Shown: positions 1 through 9,048 of the stretch, one piece after another | How positions within the stretch are numbered: position 1 is the stretch's first letter | How the letters are laid out: each line of letters begins with the position of its first letter | NCBI RefSeq assembly: GCF_002303885.1 | Contig: NZ_MRCM01000007.1 | Location: forward strand, 203,327 to 267,326 | DNA length: 64,000 bases | Direction of reading: 5' to 3' | From: Flavobacterium sp. ACN2 | GTDB taxonomy: Bacteria; Bacteroidota; Bacteroidia; Flavobacteriales; Flavobacteriaceae | Made by a program: the position numbers and the translations under genes | The notes under the pieces: model-generated | Told to the model about the DNA's origin: nothing | The model's database searches: none | The model's input: the letters and a program-made list of their open reading frames with translations, nothing else

Positions 1-402
1 AAATTCCAAAAAGTAGATTCAGATTCTATCCGACCTTTATCAGATAAACCAGTTCTAATTTTAACGGCTACTTTTCTGAAAACCGTTGCAGATAAAACGC
101 ATAATAATGTGATGGTTTATACATTAACAGATTCAGATACTAATAAAGACGGAAAAATTGATACAAGCGATATTAAAACTTTGTACTTAAGTGATATCAG
201 CGGAGAAAATTTCACAAAAGTTTCAGCAGATCTTCAAGAGTTGGTAGATTGGAGTTTAATTGAATCTAAAAATCGTCTGTATTTTAGAACCATTGAAGAT
301 ACCAACCAAAATGGTCAGTTTGATAAGAACGATGTTTTACACTACAACTATATAGACCTGGCTTCTAAAAAATGGGAAGTGAAGAGTTATAAGCCTATCT
401 AA
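1..402 (+). CDS. C-terminal part of an EF-hand-containing protein (5' end outside window)
   Basis: The reading frame is open from the first base of the window and ends at TAA 400-402, so only the last 133 codons are present. Two acidic loops of the EF-hand/dockerin type are visible, DTNKDGKID and DTNQNGQFD, about 60 residues apart; each has the D-x-N/D-x-D/N-G spacing that binds Ca2+. The rest looks like alternating beta strands. An ATG at 109 is internal and not a likely start. Function is not recognised; similar Flavobacterium proteins are uncharacterised, probably exported. The Ca2+ binding is inferred from the loops only. Confidence 0.65.
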   Translation, partial: KFQKVDSDSIRPLSDKPVLILTATFLKTVADKTHNNVMVYTLTDSDTNKDGKIDTSDIKTLYLSDISGENFTKVSADLQELVDWSLIESKNRLYFRTIEDTNQNGQFDKNDVLHYNYIDLASKKWEVKSYKPI

Positions 403-840
403 GGTGCTAAGGTTCTGAGATTCTAAGATTCTAAGTTTTTTTTGTCACAGATTAAAAGGATTAAAAAGATTTATAAAAAAGAGAGGCTGTTTCAATAAGT
501 TGAAACTGCCTCTCTTTTTTAAATTGCTTTTATTAATGAAAACAGCGTTTTTTATTTTTATACATCAAGCCGTCATTCCGTAGGAATGTCTGGTCGGTAG
601 AAAAAAATGATGACAAATCAATTTACGTTCCGTAGGAACGTTTGATGTGTTGGATTGTCAAAAAAATGTCTAAATCAAACGTTCCTACGGAACGTAATTA
701 ACCAAAACAATATAATTTTTTCTACCGATGAAATGTTCCTACGGAACATAATCAAATCAGAAACGGGAAAAAATCTTTCTAATCCTTTTAATCTGTGGCA
801 AAAAAACTTAGAATCTTAGCATCTCAGCACCTTAGCATCT
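403..840. repeat. Nested palindromic repeat element filling the intergenic region
   Basis: There is no gene in this 438-base gap. The outer arms (about 403-472 and 771-840) are imperfect inverted copies of each other, about 70 bases each, built from short words such as CTTAGAATCTTAG and AATCCTTTTAATCTGTG. Inside them sit four copies of a small palindrome, TTCCGTAGGAA and its variants, at about 575, 630, 685 and 735, themselves arranged as an inverted pair that also shares GTCGGTAGAAAAAA / TTTTTTCTACCGA. A related outer-arm sequence occurs at 35993-36068. No transposase is attached, so this looks like a non-autonomous palindromic repeat. Confidence 0.75.
478..520 (+). terminator. Rho-independent terminator after the EF-hand gene
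   Basis: A 15-bp stem (GAGAGGCTGTTTCAA with TTGAAACTGCCTCTC, one mismatch), a 4-base loop and a following run of T. It lies about 75 bases after the stop of the upstream gene, within the repeat region. Confidence 0.7.
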
Positions 841-1542
841 TTAAATCAATATATCACTTTCAAGATCAGATTTTTCGATTTCGAAACCAAATCCTAAACG
901 TTCAACCAATTCAATTACCAGTTTTTTATACCAGTTTTCAGATTTTGGGTGAATATATATTTTTTCGATCAATTGATTAATGTCGACGTTGATCTTTAAA
1001 CCGTCGTTTAATTTAATATCGCTTTTGGAAGTATCACTCAGAATACGGACTTCCCTCTCGTATTGAAAACTCTTTCTTTTAAATAAAAACGGAAAGAATA
1101 AATCATCAAACGGAATATATTCTTTTTTATAATCGATGTAATTTACTTCGCCGATAAACTGGTCAAAATTGTTTTCTGGTTTTACTGCTTTTTGCAGTCT
1201 TCCAATTGTAGATTGAATAGCTAAGCCTTCGTTGTTTTTGGTAAAAATCTGCCACATGGCAAAAGATTCATATTCATTGATGTGCCAGCTGCTTATGGCT
1301 ACTTTTTCGCGGTGTGTTTTGTAGTAATTTAAAAATTCAGGGTTATCTGCCGCTAGCTTTTTAATTTCTTCGTAAGTCGGTTCGCTAAAAGTGCCTTCGT
1401 ACTGATCTTCAAACTTGTCAGAACGCGACATGAATAGTTTTTTAGAAAGTAAAAGGTCTAGAAATTTAGATAAATCAAGATATTTCCACACAATAGTATC
1501 AGAGTCATCTGGAAGTTTTATGTTGGGGTTTTTAAGATACAT
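841..1542 (-). CDS. DUF2971 domain protein
   Basis: This 233-residue soluble protein has the features of the DUF2971 family: an N-terminal WKYLDLSKFLDLL segment, LFMSRSDKFEDQYEG, a central AISSWHINEYESFAMWQIF block and a FQYEREVRIL block. The family is widespread, often annotated as hypothetical, and its biochemical role is not established; some members sit in defence or toxin contexts, but no such partner is seen here. The ATG at 1542 fits the usual family length. It is transcribed alone, with the nested repeat just downstream. Confidence 0.8.
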   Translation of the reverse strand: MYLKNPNIKLPDDSDTIVWKYLDLSKFLDLLLSKKLFMSRSDKFEDQYEGTFSEPTYEEIKKLAADNPEFLNYYKTHREKVAISSWHINEYESFAMWQIFTKNNEGLAIQSTIGRLQKAVKPENNFDQFIGEVNYIDYKKEYIPFDDLFFPFLFKRKSFQYEREVRILSDTSKSDIKLNDGLKINVDINQLIEKIYIHPKSENWYKKLVIELVERLGFGFEIEKSDLESDILI

Positions 1543-1671
1543 TTTTGGTAGAGTTACAAGATTTGTTCTTAATCAACCTAAAGTTATAAAAATAAACACA
1601 GATTAAAGAAATTAAACTGAGTTTTAATATTTCCTTAATCTGTGTAAATTAATCTGGTGTTTGATGTGTTC

Positions 1672-3501
1672 TTACGATTCGAAAGACTGCATGGTTACAA
1701 GTTTATTGTAAGTTCCGTTGTGGGCAATTAATTCTTCATGAGTTCCTTGTTCAACGATTTTTCCTTTTTGCATTACGACAATCACATCTGCTTTCTGAAT
1801 AGTCGAAAGTCGGTGTGCAATTACAATCGACGTTCTGTTCTGCATCATGTTTTCTAATGCTACCTGAACAAATTTTTCACTTTCTGTATCTAAAGCCGAT
1901 GTCGCTTCATCTAAAATCATAATCGGCGGGTTTTTCAATACGGCACGAGCAATAGATAAACGCTGTTTTTGACCTCCAGAAAGCTTGTTTCCGCTGTCGC
2001 CTATATTTGTGTAGATTCCTTGCGGAAGATCCTTTGCAAACTCAAAAGCATTCGCAATTTTAAGCGCTTCGATAATCTCGTCATCAGTAGCGTCCAATTT
2101 TCCTAAAGCGATATTTGCTTTAATGGTATCATTGAATAAGATACTGTCTTGTGTTACCAATCCCATTAAGCTACGAAGTGATTGCAGGTTCATGTCTTTA
2201 ATGTTGATGCCGTCAATAGAAATCGAACCATCGTTAACATCGTAAAAGCGAGTCAATAAATTTGCAATTGTACTTTTTCCGCTTCCAGATTGTCCTACAA
2301 GAGCAACAGTTTGTCCCTTTTTTATTTGAAGAGAAAAATCTTTTAAAACTGTTTCTTCTTCGTATTTGAAGTTTACATTTTGAACAGTGATATTATCATC
2401 AAAAGAAGTTTTTTCAACAGCATTTTCTTTAGAAACGATAGTATTTTCTTGTTCTAAAATTTCAAGTACACGTTCTGCTGCGGCATTTCCTCTTTTTACT
2501 CCATAAGAAGCTTTAGAAATTGCTTTTGCAGGAGTTAGAATGTTGTAAGCTAATCCCATGTAAGCAATAAACGCAGCGCCTTCTAGTGTTTTGTCAATCA
2601 AAACCATCTGACCGCCGTACCAAAGTAAAATAGCAATTACGGTAATTCCCATAAATTCACTTGCTGGAGAAGCTAAGTTTTGGCGGTTTCCAATACTATT
2701 TGATAAAGTGAAAAAACGCTCTGTCGAGTTTTGAAAAACTTTATTAAAGTAATTTTCAGAATTATATCCTTTTACAACTTTCAATCCGCCAATTGTTTCT
2801 TCGATCGTAGAAAGGAATCTTCCTTGCTCTTCTTGGGCTTTGGTTGATTGTTTTTTAAGCTGTTTTCCAATCAATGAAATAATATATCCAGAAACAGGAA
2901 TAAAAATGAAAACAAACAAAGTTAGCTTAGCGCTGATGATAAGCATTGTGGTTATGGTAAAGATAATCGTTAAAGGTTCTTTTACAATAAGTTCCAAGAT
3001 GGCTAAGAAAGAGTTTTGAACCTCGTTTACGTCAGCTGAAATTCTAGAAATTACGTCTCCTTTTCTTTTTTCAGAATAAAAGGCCAAAGGGAGTTCTAGT
3101 GTTTTTTTGTACAAAGCATTTCGCATATCCTTTAATACTCCATTTCTAAGGAAATTAATAAAAAACATCGCCAAATAATCGGCTAAGTTTTTAAGTAAAA
3201 AGATCGAAATGATAATAGCGACCATTACCGATAAAACATAACCAGGTTCATGGTTTTTTTGTGCGGTGGTAATGTAGTAAGCCAGGTAATCTTCGGCATA
3301 TTCTTTTATTTTAAAAATGCCTTCGTAAACTGGCTCTATTTCTACTCTTTTTCCTTTTTCAAATAAAACCTGAAGCATTGGTATTAAAGCAACAAACGAA
3401 AGTGTGCTGAAAAGCGCATACAAAACATTGAAAAAGATATTTAAGAATGCGTATTTTTTATACGGATATATAAAAGGAACTATTTTTTTGAAATTACTCA
3501 T
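1672..3501 (-). CDS. ABC transporter, fused permease and ATPase (MsbA-like exporter)
   Basis: The 609-residue half-transporter has an N-terminal transmembrane domain (about residues 15-330, six predicted helices) followed by a nucleotide-binding domain. Walker A GQSGSGKST is near residue 403, the signature LSGGQKQR near 507 and Walker B/D-loop MILDEATSALD near 529, so it should be an active homodimeric exporter. Length and order match MsbA/type IV exporters that flip lipid A or other lipids across the inner membrane. Substrate cannot be read from the sequence; MsbA-like lipid export is an inference. It is a single gene with its own promoter. Confidence 0.88.
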   Translation of the reverse strand: MSNFKKIVPFIYPYKKYAFLNIFFNVLYALFSTLSFVALIPMLQVLFEKGKRVEIEPVYEGIFKIKEYAEDYLAYYITTAQKNHEPGYVLSVMVAIIISIFLLKNLADYLAMFFINFLRNGVLKDMRNALYKKTLELPLAFYSEKRKGDVISRISADVNEVQNSFLAILELIVKEPLTIIFTITTMLIISAKLTLFVFIFIPVSGYIISLIGKQLKKQSTKAQEEQGRFLSTIEETIGGLKVVKGYNSENYFNKVFQNSTERFFTLSNSIGNRQNLASPASEFMGITVIAILLWYGGQMVLIDKTLEGAAFIAYMGLAYNILTPAKAISKASYGVKRGNAAAERVLEILEQENTIVSKENAVEKTSFDDNITVQNVNFKYEEETVLKDFSLQIKKGQTVALVGQSGSGKSTIANLLTRFYDVNDGSISIDGINIKDMNLQSLRSLMGLVTQDSILFNDTIKANIALGKLDATDDEIIEALKIANAFEFAKDLPQGIYTNIGDSGNKLSGGQKQRLSIARAVLKNPPIMILDEATSALDTESEKFVQVALENMMQNRTSIVIAHRLSTIQKADVIVVMQKGKIVEQGTHEELIAHNGTYNKLVTMQSFES

Positions 3502-3585
3502 TTATTTTTCTTGATGTTATTTTCTTTTGGTTGGTCAGCTCTTTTGGGTTTTAGTATTTATTTTGAGCATGTAATTTTCAATGCA

Positions 3586-3614
3586 CAAAATTAATCCAAT
3601 TGAGGTGTTTTCAA
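3586..3614 (-). promoter_or_regulatory. Bacteroidota-type promoter for the ABC exporter
   Basis: On the minus strand TTG (3614-3612) is followed after 18 nt by TAATTTTG (3593-3586), matching the TTG / TAnnTTTG pattern. It lies about 85 bases before the start codon. Confidence 0.5.
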
Positions 3615-3633
3615 TTTCTTTTTAGTTTTTTTT

Positions 3634-3678
3634 ATAAAAAAAACTCTGATTTACTTTCAAGATTGTAAACCAGAGTTC
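3634..3678 (-). terminator. Terminator after the phosphohexomutase gene
   Basis: On the minus strand AACTCTGGTTTAC pairs with GTAAATCAGAGTTT over a short loop and is followed by a run of eight T. Confidence 0.75.
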
Positions 3679-3742
3679 AAAGATATCGAACTTGTTAATT
3701 CTGCATGCAATTTGCAAAATTGTGTAATTGAGAAATGCAGGT

Positions 3743-5470
3743 TTAGTTTAACTGCATGTCTGCAATGATATTTTGTATTTTGCTATCTAAGAATTTCTCT
3801 GCTTCATCAAAATCAGAAACCGATGCGATTTCAGCATTTACACTAATGTAGAATTTAATTTTAGGTTCCGTTCCACTTGGTCTAGCGCAAATTTTTGATC
3901 CGTCTTCTGTATAATAAATCAATACATTCGATTTTGGAATTTCCATTATCGATTCTGAACCGTCTAATAAATTTAAAGCAATAGACGATTGGTAATCCTC
4001 AACCATAATAACTCTTTGTCCGTTGATTTCTTTTAAAGGATTCTCGCGTAAATCAATCATCATTTGGTTGATTTCTTGTAAACCTTCCATTCCTTTTTTA
4101 GTCAGCGAAACTAAGAATTCTTTGTAGAAACCATTTTCAACATAAAGCTGTAAAAGTTCTTTATAAACAGAGCTTCCTGCAGCTTTAGCTTGAGCAGCAA
4201 CTTCGCATATTAATAAGGTAGCAGCAACAGCATCTTTGTCTCTAACGGCATCGCCAACCATAAATCCGAAACTTTCTTCACCACCACCGATAAATTCAAG
4301 CTCAGGAAAATCTTTGATCATTTTTGCGATCCATTTAAAACCAGTCAATCCTACTTTGCATTCAACACCATAACTTGTTGCCAATTCCATCATCATTGGA
4401 GTAGAAACGATTGTTGAACCTACGAATTGTTTTCCGTTTAGTTTACCTGCTTTTTTCCATTGTTTCAATAAGAAAGAAGTCATTAAAACCATAGTCTGAT
4501 TTCCGTTCAATAAAATCATTTTACCATCGTTGTTGCGAACAGCAACTCCCAAACGGTCGCAGTCAGGATCTGTACCCACTACAATGTCAGAATTTGTTTT
4601 ATCTGCTAGAGCCAAAGCCATTGTTAACGCTTCTGGTTCTTCTGGGTTCGGAGATTTTACTGTTGGAAAATTTCCATCTGGAATAGCCTGTTCAGGAACA
4701 ATATGAACATTTTTGTATCCAGCTTGCGATAAAGTATCTGGAATTGATTTTATAGAAGTTCCGTGCAATGAAGTAAAAACGATATGAAGGTTGTCTTTAG
4801 CTTCAGCTGGAGTATTAAAACTTGCATTTTCAATAGACGATTTTATAAATGCTTTGTCTATTTCAGTATCAATGTATTCAATCAAATCTTCGTTTGCATT
4901 GAATTTGATTTTATCGTAACCCAAACTTTCAATTACATTGACAATTTCTTTGTCTTGAGGCGGAACAATTTGCCCACCATCTTGCCAGTAAACTTTGTAG
5001 CCGTTATATTCTGGTGGATTGTGAGAAGCTGTTAAAACAATTCCGCACTGGCATTTTAAATATTTAAGTGCAAAAGATAATTCTGGAGTTGGCCTTAAAT
5101 CAGAAAACAAATACACTTGAATTCCGTTTGCCGAGAAAACATCAGCTACCACTTTTGCCAAAGTGTTGCTATTATGGCGACAGTCGTAAGCAATAGCTAC
5201 TTTTAAAGGTTCGTTTGGAAAAACTTGATGCATGTAATCAGATAATCCTTGAGTATTTTTTCCAAGCGTATATTTATTGATTCGGTTATTTCCGATTCCC
5301 ATAACACCGCGCATTCCTCCAGTTCCAAACTCTAGGTTCTTGTAAAAACTTTCTTCAAGTTCTTTAGGAGAAGTTGTCATTAATTCCTTAACAGCAGCTT
5401 GCGTTTCTTGATCGAATGTTGGTGTCAACCATTCGTTTACAGCGTTTAATATATTTGGTGCAATGTTCAT
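3743..5470 (-). CDS. Phosphoglucomutase / phosphomannomutase (alpha-D-phosphohexomutase family)
   Basis: The cytoplasmic enzyme moves a phosphate between C1 and C6 of a hexose (glucose or mannose), feeding glycogen, cell wall or nucleotide-sugar synthesis. All four family motifs are present: the phosphoserine loop TASHNPPEYNG (Ser about 149), the metal loop DPDCD (about 301-305), the sugar loop GGGEESFG (about 395), and the phosphate-binding RPSGTEPKIKFY near the C terminus. The 575-residue length is that of the larger PgcA/Pgm2-like branch. Neighbouring genes for a glycosyltransferase and an exporter fit envelope polysaccharide metabolism. The exact sugar preference cannot be told. Confidence 0.92.
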   Translation of the reverse strand: MNIAPNILNAVNEWLTPTFDQETQAAVKELMTTSPKELEESFYKNLEFGTGGMRGVMGIGNNRINKYTLGKNTQGLSDYMHQVFPNEPLKVAIAYDCRHNSNTLAKVVADVFSANGIQVYLFSDLRPTPELSFALKYLKCQCGIVLTASHNPPEYNGYKVYWQDGGQIVPPQDKEIVNVIESLGYDKIKFNANEDLIEYIDTEIDKAFIKSSIENASFNTPAEAKDNLHIVFTSLHGTSIKSIPDTLSQAGYKNVHIVPEQAIPDGNFPTVKSPNPEEPEALTMALALADKTNSDIVVGTDPDCDRLGVAVRNNDGKMILLNGNQTMVLMTSFLLKQWKKAGKLNGKQFVGSTIVSTPMMMELATSYGVECKVGLTGFKWIAKMIKDFPELEFIGGGEESFGFMVGDAVRDKDAVAATLLICEVAAQAKAAGSSVYKELLQLYVENGFYKEFLVSLTKKGMEGLQEINQMMIDLRENPLKEINGQRVIMVEDYQSSIALNLLDGSESIMEIPKSNVLIYYTEDGSKICARPSGTEPKIKFYISVNAEIASVSDFDEAEKFLDSKIQNIIADMQLN

Positions 5471-5509
5471 ATGTTTTTTTTAAGTTTTAATTAAAGATAA
5501 GGCCTTTTT

Positions 5510-5596
5510 CAGGAGCTAATCCTGCTGTCCACTATATCTTTTGTGGTGAACCCCACCACAAAAGGATGCCGTTCCCATCAGGGCTAGGGCGCTTCG
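5510..5596. repeat. Intergenic repeat-like element with strong hairpin
   Basis: The gap between two minus-strand genes is GC-rich compared with its surroundings. It contains a perfect 11-bp hairpin, CTTTTGTGGTG / CACCACAAAAG (5538-5548 with 5554-5564, 5-base loop), then GGGCTAGGGCG. The composition and hairpin suggest a dispersed repeat element rather than a gene; there is no T-run, so a simple terminator is less likely. Confidence 0.5.
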
Positions 5597-6553
5597 TTAA
5601 AAATTAACCTCTCGGGCTACTTTGTAACGTGCTTCATTGCTTTTAGTTCTTAAGATAATTTCGCCTAAGAAACCTGCTAAAAATAATTGAGTACCAAGAA
5701 TCATAGTGGTTAAAGCAATGTAAAACCACGGATTGTTGGTAACCAAAGTATATTTCATTCCAGTATACATGTGGTATAGTTTGGAAACACCAATGTATCC
5801 GGCAGATAAAAATCCGATAATAAACATTAGAGAACCCATTGCGCCAAATAAGTGCATAGGTCTTTTTCCGAATCTTGATAAAAACCAAATCGTAATCAAA
5901 TCCAAGAAACCGTTTATAAAACGTTCCATTCCGAATTTTGTTTCACCATATTTTCTAGCTTGGTGAATGACTACTTTTTCGCCAATTTTTCCAAATCCAG
6001 CATTTTTAGCCAAAACAGGAATATAGCGGTGCATTTCGCCAGAAACTTCAATGTTTTTTACCACGACATTTTTGTAGGCTTTCAATCCGCAGTTAAAATC
6101 GTTTAGCTCAACGCCAGAAGTTTTTCTAGCCGCCCAGTTAAATAATTTTGAAGGAAGATTTTTGGCCACAACAGAATCGTAACGTTTCTTTTTCCATCCA
6201 GAAACCAAATCGTATTTCTGATTTATAATCATTTCATACAATTCAGGAATTTCGTCTGGGCTGTCTTGCAAGTCAGCATCCATGGTAATAATAACATCAC
6301 CTTTTGCTTTTGCAAAACCAGCATGTAAAGCCTGAGATTTTCCAAAGTTTTTCATGAAACGAATCCCTTTTACACTAGGGTTTTCGTTAGAGAAACTTTC
6401 AATAATCTGCCAAGAATTATCTGTACTACCATCATCTACAAAAATGATTTCATAAGAGTAATTGTTAGACTGCATCACTTTAATGATCCATGTGTAGAGT
6501 TCTTTAAGTGATTCCTCCTCGTTTAGAAGCGGTATAAGTATAGATAAATTCAT
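5597..6553 (-). CDS. Family 2 glycosyltransferase with C-terminal membrane anchor (DPM1/GtrB type)
   Basis: The N-terminal GT-A domain shows VDDGSTD (about 39-45) and MDADLQD (about 91-97), the nucleotide-sugar and metal-binding motifs, and QARKYGETKFG typical of the polyprenyl-phosphate glycosyltransferases. Two hydrophobic helices follow (about 235-260 and 272-300). By family this enzyme moves a sugar from a nucleotide sugar to a lipid carrier at the inner membrane. The 318-residue length is normal. It is 8 bases downstream of the DUF4199 gene, so the two form an operon. Confidence 0.85.
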   Translation of the reverse strand: MNLSILIPLLNEEESLKELYTWIIKVMQSNNYSYEIIFVDDGSTDNSWQIIESFSNENPSVKGIRFMKNFGKSQALHAGFAKAKGDVIITMDADLQDSPDEIPELYEMIINQKYDLVSGWKKKRYDSVVAKNLPSKLFNWAARKTSGVELNDFNCGLKAYKNVVVKNIEVSGEMHRYIPVLAKNAGFGKIGEKVVIHQARKYGETKFGMERFINGFLDLITIWFLSRFGKRPMHLFGAMGSLMFIIGFLSAGYIGVSKLYHMYTGMKYTLVTNNPWFYIALTTMILGTQLFLAGFLGEIILRTKSNEARYKVAREVNF

Positions 6554-6561
6554 TTATATTT

Positions 6562-7092
6562 TTATTCTTGTGTAGATTTGCTTTTAAAAAATGCTGCTAA
6601 AATTAATCCTAAGATTGAATAGCCAATAATGCTGAAAATAAGAGCTTTTAATTGTTCAACAGTTGAGAAAGGATTATTTTCTTTCATTTTAGCTAATGCT
6701 TCGTTTATTTTAGCGGCTGGAGTTCCAAATTTCTGTAATGTTTCAGCCATGTATTTAACCAATAATTCGCTTATAGTTGTTTTTGCTTCAGGATCAATTA
6801 CATTAAATAATAGGATGCTGAACAAAGTAGAAATTGCAAGAGCAATTATTGTAGTTATAAAGAAGGTTGTAAAAGCGTCTTTGAAAGAGAAAAAACCATT
6901 GATGTCTTTTTTTGTTTTAGTAAGTAATACGATTCCAATTACTACATAAATAACAAAAGTTAAACCGCCAATCCAGCCTGAAACAAATAATTTTAAATCT
7001 ACGGCATAGATAGTTGCTGTAATTAATGCCAGAATAATTCCTAAGATGATTCCGTAAGTAACGCCGTTCTTTTTTATAACTTCATTAATCAT
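6562..7092 (-). CDS. DUF4199 membrane protein
   Basis: A 176-residue integral membrane protein with four hydrophobic helices (about 13-30, 38-57, 80-102 and 148-168). Its pattern, including the early GIILGIILALITAT helix and the middle soluble loop rich in K/E, matches DUF4199, a Bacteroidota family without known function. It sits directly upstream of the lipid-carrier glycosyltransferase, an arrangement that recurs in Flavobacteria and suggests a supporting role in that envelope pathway. That role is inference. Confidence 0.75.
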   Translation of the reverse strand: MINEVIKKNGVTYGIILGIILALITATIYAVDLKLFVSGWIGGLTFVIYVVIGIVLLTKTKKDINGFFSFKDAFTTFFITTIIALAISTLFSILLFNVIDPEAKTTISELLVKYMAETLQKFGTPAAKINEALAKMKENNPFSTVEQLKALIFSIIGYSILGLILAAFFKSKSTQE

Positions 7093-7118
7093 ATTTTAAT
7101 AGGTTTAAAATTAATCCA

Positions 7119-7126
7119 CAAATATA
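7119..7126 (-). promoter_or_regulatory. -7 box for the DUF4199-glycosyltransferase operon
   Basis: TATATTTG on the minus strand, 27 bases before the ATG, fits the Bacteroidota -7 consensus TAnnTTTG. No clear upstream TTG box is seen. Confidence 0.45.
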
Positions 7127-7194
7127 GTAATTCCCACTATAATCGGATATAAAAAAAGCTTTTCGAAATAAACTAAAAAAAAGTAAGCTAACTG

Positions 7195-7224
7195 TTTGTT
7201 TATTAAAAAAGAATTGTAAATTTG
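7195..7224 (+). promoter_or_regulatory. Promoter of the L31 gene
   Basis: TTTG at 7195-7198 and TAAATTTG at 7217-7224 are separated by 18 nt, a full match to the Flavobacterium promoter pattern. The leader to the ATG would be about 110 bases, long enough for control of this ribosomal protein. Confidence 0.6.
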
Positions 7225-7343
7225 CACACTCAAAAATAATTAAATTTTTAAACAAAAAAGAGTATTGTTTGTTTATACCTTTTTCTAACCATGAAAAAGC
7301 TTCAAAATGAAGATGCTCTATTAACAATAAATAAAAAGACAAG

Positions 7344-7598
7344 ATGAAAAAAGGAGTTCACCCAGAAAATTACAGATTAGTTGCATTTAAAGACATGTCT
7401 AATGATGACGTTTTTATCACTAAATCTACTGCAGATACAAAAGAAACAATTGAAGTTGACGGAGTTGAGTATCCAGTTGTAAAAATGGAGATTTCTAGAA
7501 CATCTCACCCTTTTTATACTGGTAAATCTAAACTTATCGATACTGCAGGACGTATTGATAAATTCAAAACTAAATACGCTAAACACGCTAAAAAATAA
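7344..7598 (+). CDS. rpmE2: 50S ribosomal protein L31, type B
   Basis: This 84-residue basic protein begins [17 protein letters not shown] and contains [20 protein letters not shown], diagnostic for bL31. It has no CxxC zinc ligands, so it is the zinc-independent (type B) form. In many bacteria that form replaces the zinc form under zinc limitation, but in Bacteroidota it is commonly the only L31. It is monocistronic, with its own promoter and terminator. Confidence 0.96.
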   Translation: MKKGVHPENYRLVAFKDMSNDDVFITKSTADTKETIEVDGVEYPVVKMEISRTSHPFYTGKSKLIDTAGRIDKFKTKYAKHAKK

Positions 7599-7617
7599 TA
7601 GCTGTTTTATATTATAC

Positions 7618-7648
7618 AAAAGCCTTCCAATTCTGGAAGGCTTTTTTT
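7618..7648 (+). terminator. Terminator after L31
   Basis: AAAAGCCTTCC / GGAAGGCTTTT stem with a 6-base loop followed by a T run. Confidence 0.85.
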
Positions 7649-7706
7649 ATGCGTTAAATATTACTTTTCGTTAAAATGGTTTTTTACTAAACCGGTAAAA
7701 TATTTG

Positions 7707-7714
7707 TAACTTTG
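7707..7714 (+). promoter_or_regulatory. -7 box for the GlmU-like gene
   Basis: TAACTTTG matches TAnnTTTG and lies 44 bases before the ATG of the next gene. Confidence 0.45.
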
Positions 7715-7758
7715 GTGCCAGGTAACCAAATCAAATTTTAACAAACACTCAATTATTT

Positions 7759-8934
7759 ATGAACTACATTCTTTTCGACGGTCCCGTTCGGAATGCTTTA
7801 TTACCCTTTACTTTTACACGTCCAGTAGCTGATATTTTGGTAGGAATCATGACAATACGCCAGAAATGGGAAAAATATCTTGGTTCGACAATCACGACTA
7901 TAACAGAGGAATATTTATCAGAGAAATTCCCAATGGTTGAAATGGAGGAAAATGTAATGATCAATGCAGCGTATTTGCCAAATGATACTCTTGCAGAGAT
8001 GGTTTCTAATTTAACAGAAAACCAAGCAATCTTTAAAGGTGAAGATGTAATTGCATTTTTTGCAAACGAAAACCAAGAAGAAGTCGATTTTGATTCTTAT
8101 GAAATTATTCAGTACAATGAAGATTGTATTACGATAGAGCATACTTGGGATATTTTCTCAAAAAACGATGCAGCGATTCGTCAAGATTTTAAATACTTGA
8201 CAGAAGATCGTACTTCGCAACCCATTCCTAAAAGCGTTAATGTAATTGCTCCAGAAAATATTTTTATTGAAGAAGGTGCAAAACTAGAGTTTGTAACTTT
8301 AAACGCTTCAAACGGCCCTATATATATAGGTAAGAATACCGAAATTATGGAAGGCACGGTTATTCGCGGACCTTTTGCTTTATGTGAAAATGCAATGGTA
8401 AAAATGTCGGCGAAGGTTTATGGTGCAACGACTGTTGGGCCAGGATCGAGAATAGGCGGAGAAGTTAAAAACTCAGTTCTTTTTGCCAATTCAAATAAAG
8501 GGCATGAAGGATTTTTAGGAGATTCTGTTCTAGGGGAATGGTGTAACATTGGAGCAGATTCTAATAACTCAAACCTAAAAAACAATTACGAAGAAGTAAA
8601 ATTATGGAGCTATGAAACAGAAGGTTTTGCTAAAACCGGACTTCAGTTTTGTGGTTTAATGATGGGAGATCATAGTAAATGCGGAATCAATACGATGTTT
8701 AATACAGGAACTGTTGTTGGTGTAAGCGCTAATATTTTTGGTTCTGGATTTCCTCGTAATTTTGTTCCTAGTTTTTCTTGGGGAGGAGCAGCAGGTTTTA
8801 CAACTTATGTAACTAAAAAAGCTTTTGAAACAGCGAGGTTAGTGATGAGCCGAAGAAATATAGAATTCGATGCAACGGAAGTTGCAATTATGGAGCACAT
8901 TTTTGAAGAAACAAAAAAATGGAGAAAAGACTAA
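7759..8934 (+). CDS. GlmU-like sugar nucleotidyltransferase / left-handed beta-helix protein
   Basis: The 391-residue protein starts MNYILFDGPVRNALLPFTFTRP, the signature of the Bacteroidota GlmU-like family (TIGR03991). An N-terminal domain of about 170 residues resembles a nucleotidyltransferase fold without the usual LxAGxGTRM pyrophosphorylase loop. A left-handed beta-helix of hexapeptide repeats follows (about 175-350: IYIGKNTEIMEGTVIRG, GPGSRIGG, GEWCNIGADSN). By family it is predicted to act in UDP-GlcNAc or other nucleotide-sugar synthesis, but the altered loop makes the uridylyltransferase step uncertain; acetyltransferase activity is plausible. Confidence 0.82.
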   Translation: MNYILFDGPVRNALLPFTFTRPVADILVGIMTIRQKWEKYLGSTITTITEEYLSEKFPMVEMEENVMINAAYLPNDTLAEMVSNLTENQAIFKGEDVIAFFANENQEEVDFDSYEIIQYNEDCITIEHTWDIFSKNDAAIRQDFKYLTEDRTSQPIPKSVNVIAPENIFIEEGAKLEFVTLNASNGPIYIGKNTEIMEGTVIRGPFALCENAMVKMSAKVYGATTVGPGSRIGGEVKNSVLFANSNKGHEGFLGDSVLGEWCNIGADSNNSNLKNNYEEVKLWSYETEGFAKTGLQFCGLMMGDHSKCGINTMFNTGTVVGVSANIFGSGFPRNFVPSFSWGGAAGFTTYVTKKAFETARLVMSRRNIEFDATEVAIMEHIFEETKKWRKD

Positions 8935-8954
8935 TTTAATTAGATAATTATAGC

Positions 8955-8990
8955 AAACCCGACAGGTTTTTAAAACCTGTCGGGTTTTGT
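8955..8990 (+). terminator. Strong hairpin terminator / palindromic repeat
   Basis: A perfect 16-bp stem, AAACCCGACAGGTTTT with AAAACCTGTCGGGTTT, around a single base. It follows the GlmU-like gene by about 20 bases and probably ends transcription from both sides. The same style of palindrome, with AAGGTTTT cores, appears at 36860-36947, so this may be a dispersed repeat used as a terminator. Confidence 0.75.
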
Positions 8991-9048
8991 TATTTTAAGG
9001 TTTTAGAGAATTTTCTAATTTCCTAATTGACATATTTTCTAATTTTAC

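Noticed and set aside
795..980. 61-codon plus-strand frame
   Set aside because: It lies across the repeat arm and antisense to the DUF2971 gene; no supporting similarity.
5510..5596. Rho-independent terminator of the glycosyltransferase or mutase gene
   Set aside because: The stem has no T run on either side and it lies upstream of the mutase gene and downstream of the glycosyltransferase gene with further GC-rich sequence; better explained as a repeat element.
7085..7342. 85-codon minus-strand frame upstream of L31
   Set aside because: It covers the L31 promoter and the DUF4199 leader, has poor codon use and no family likeness; it is a chance frame in AT-rich DNA.
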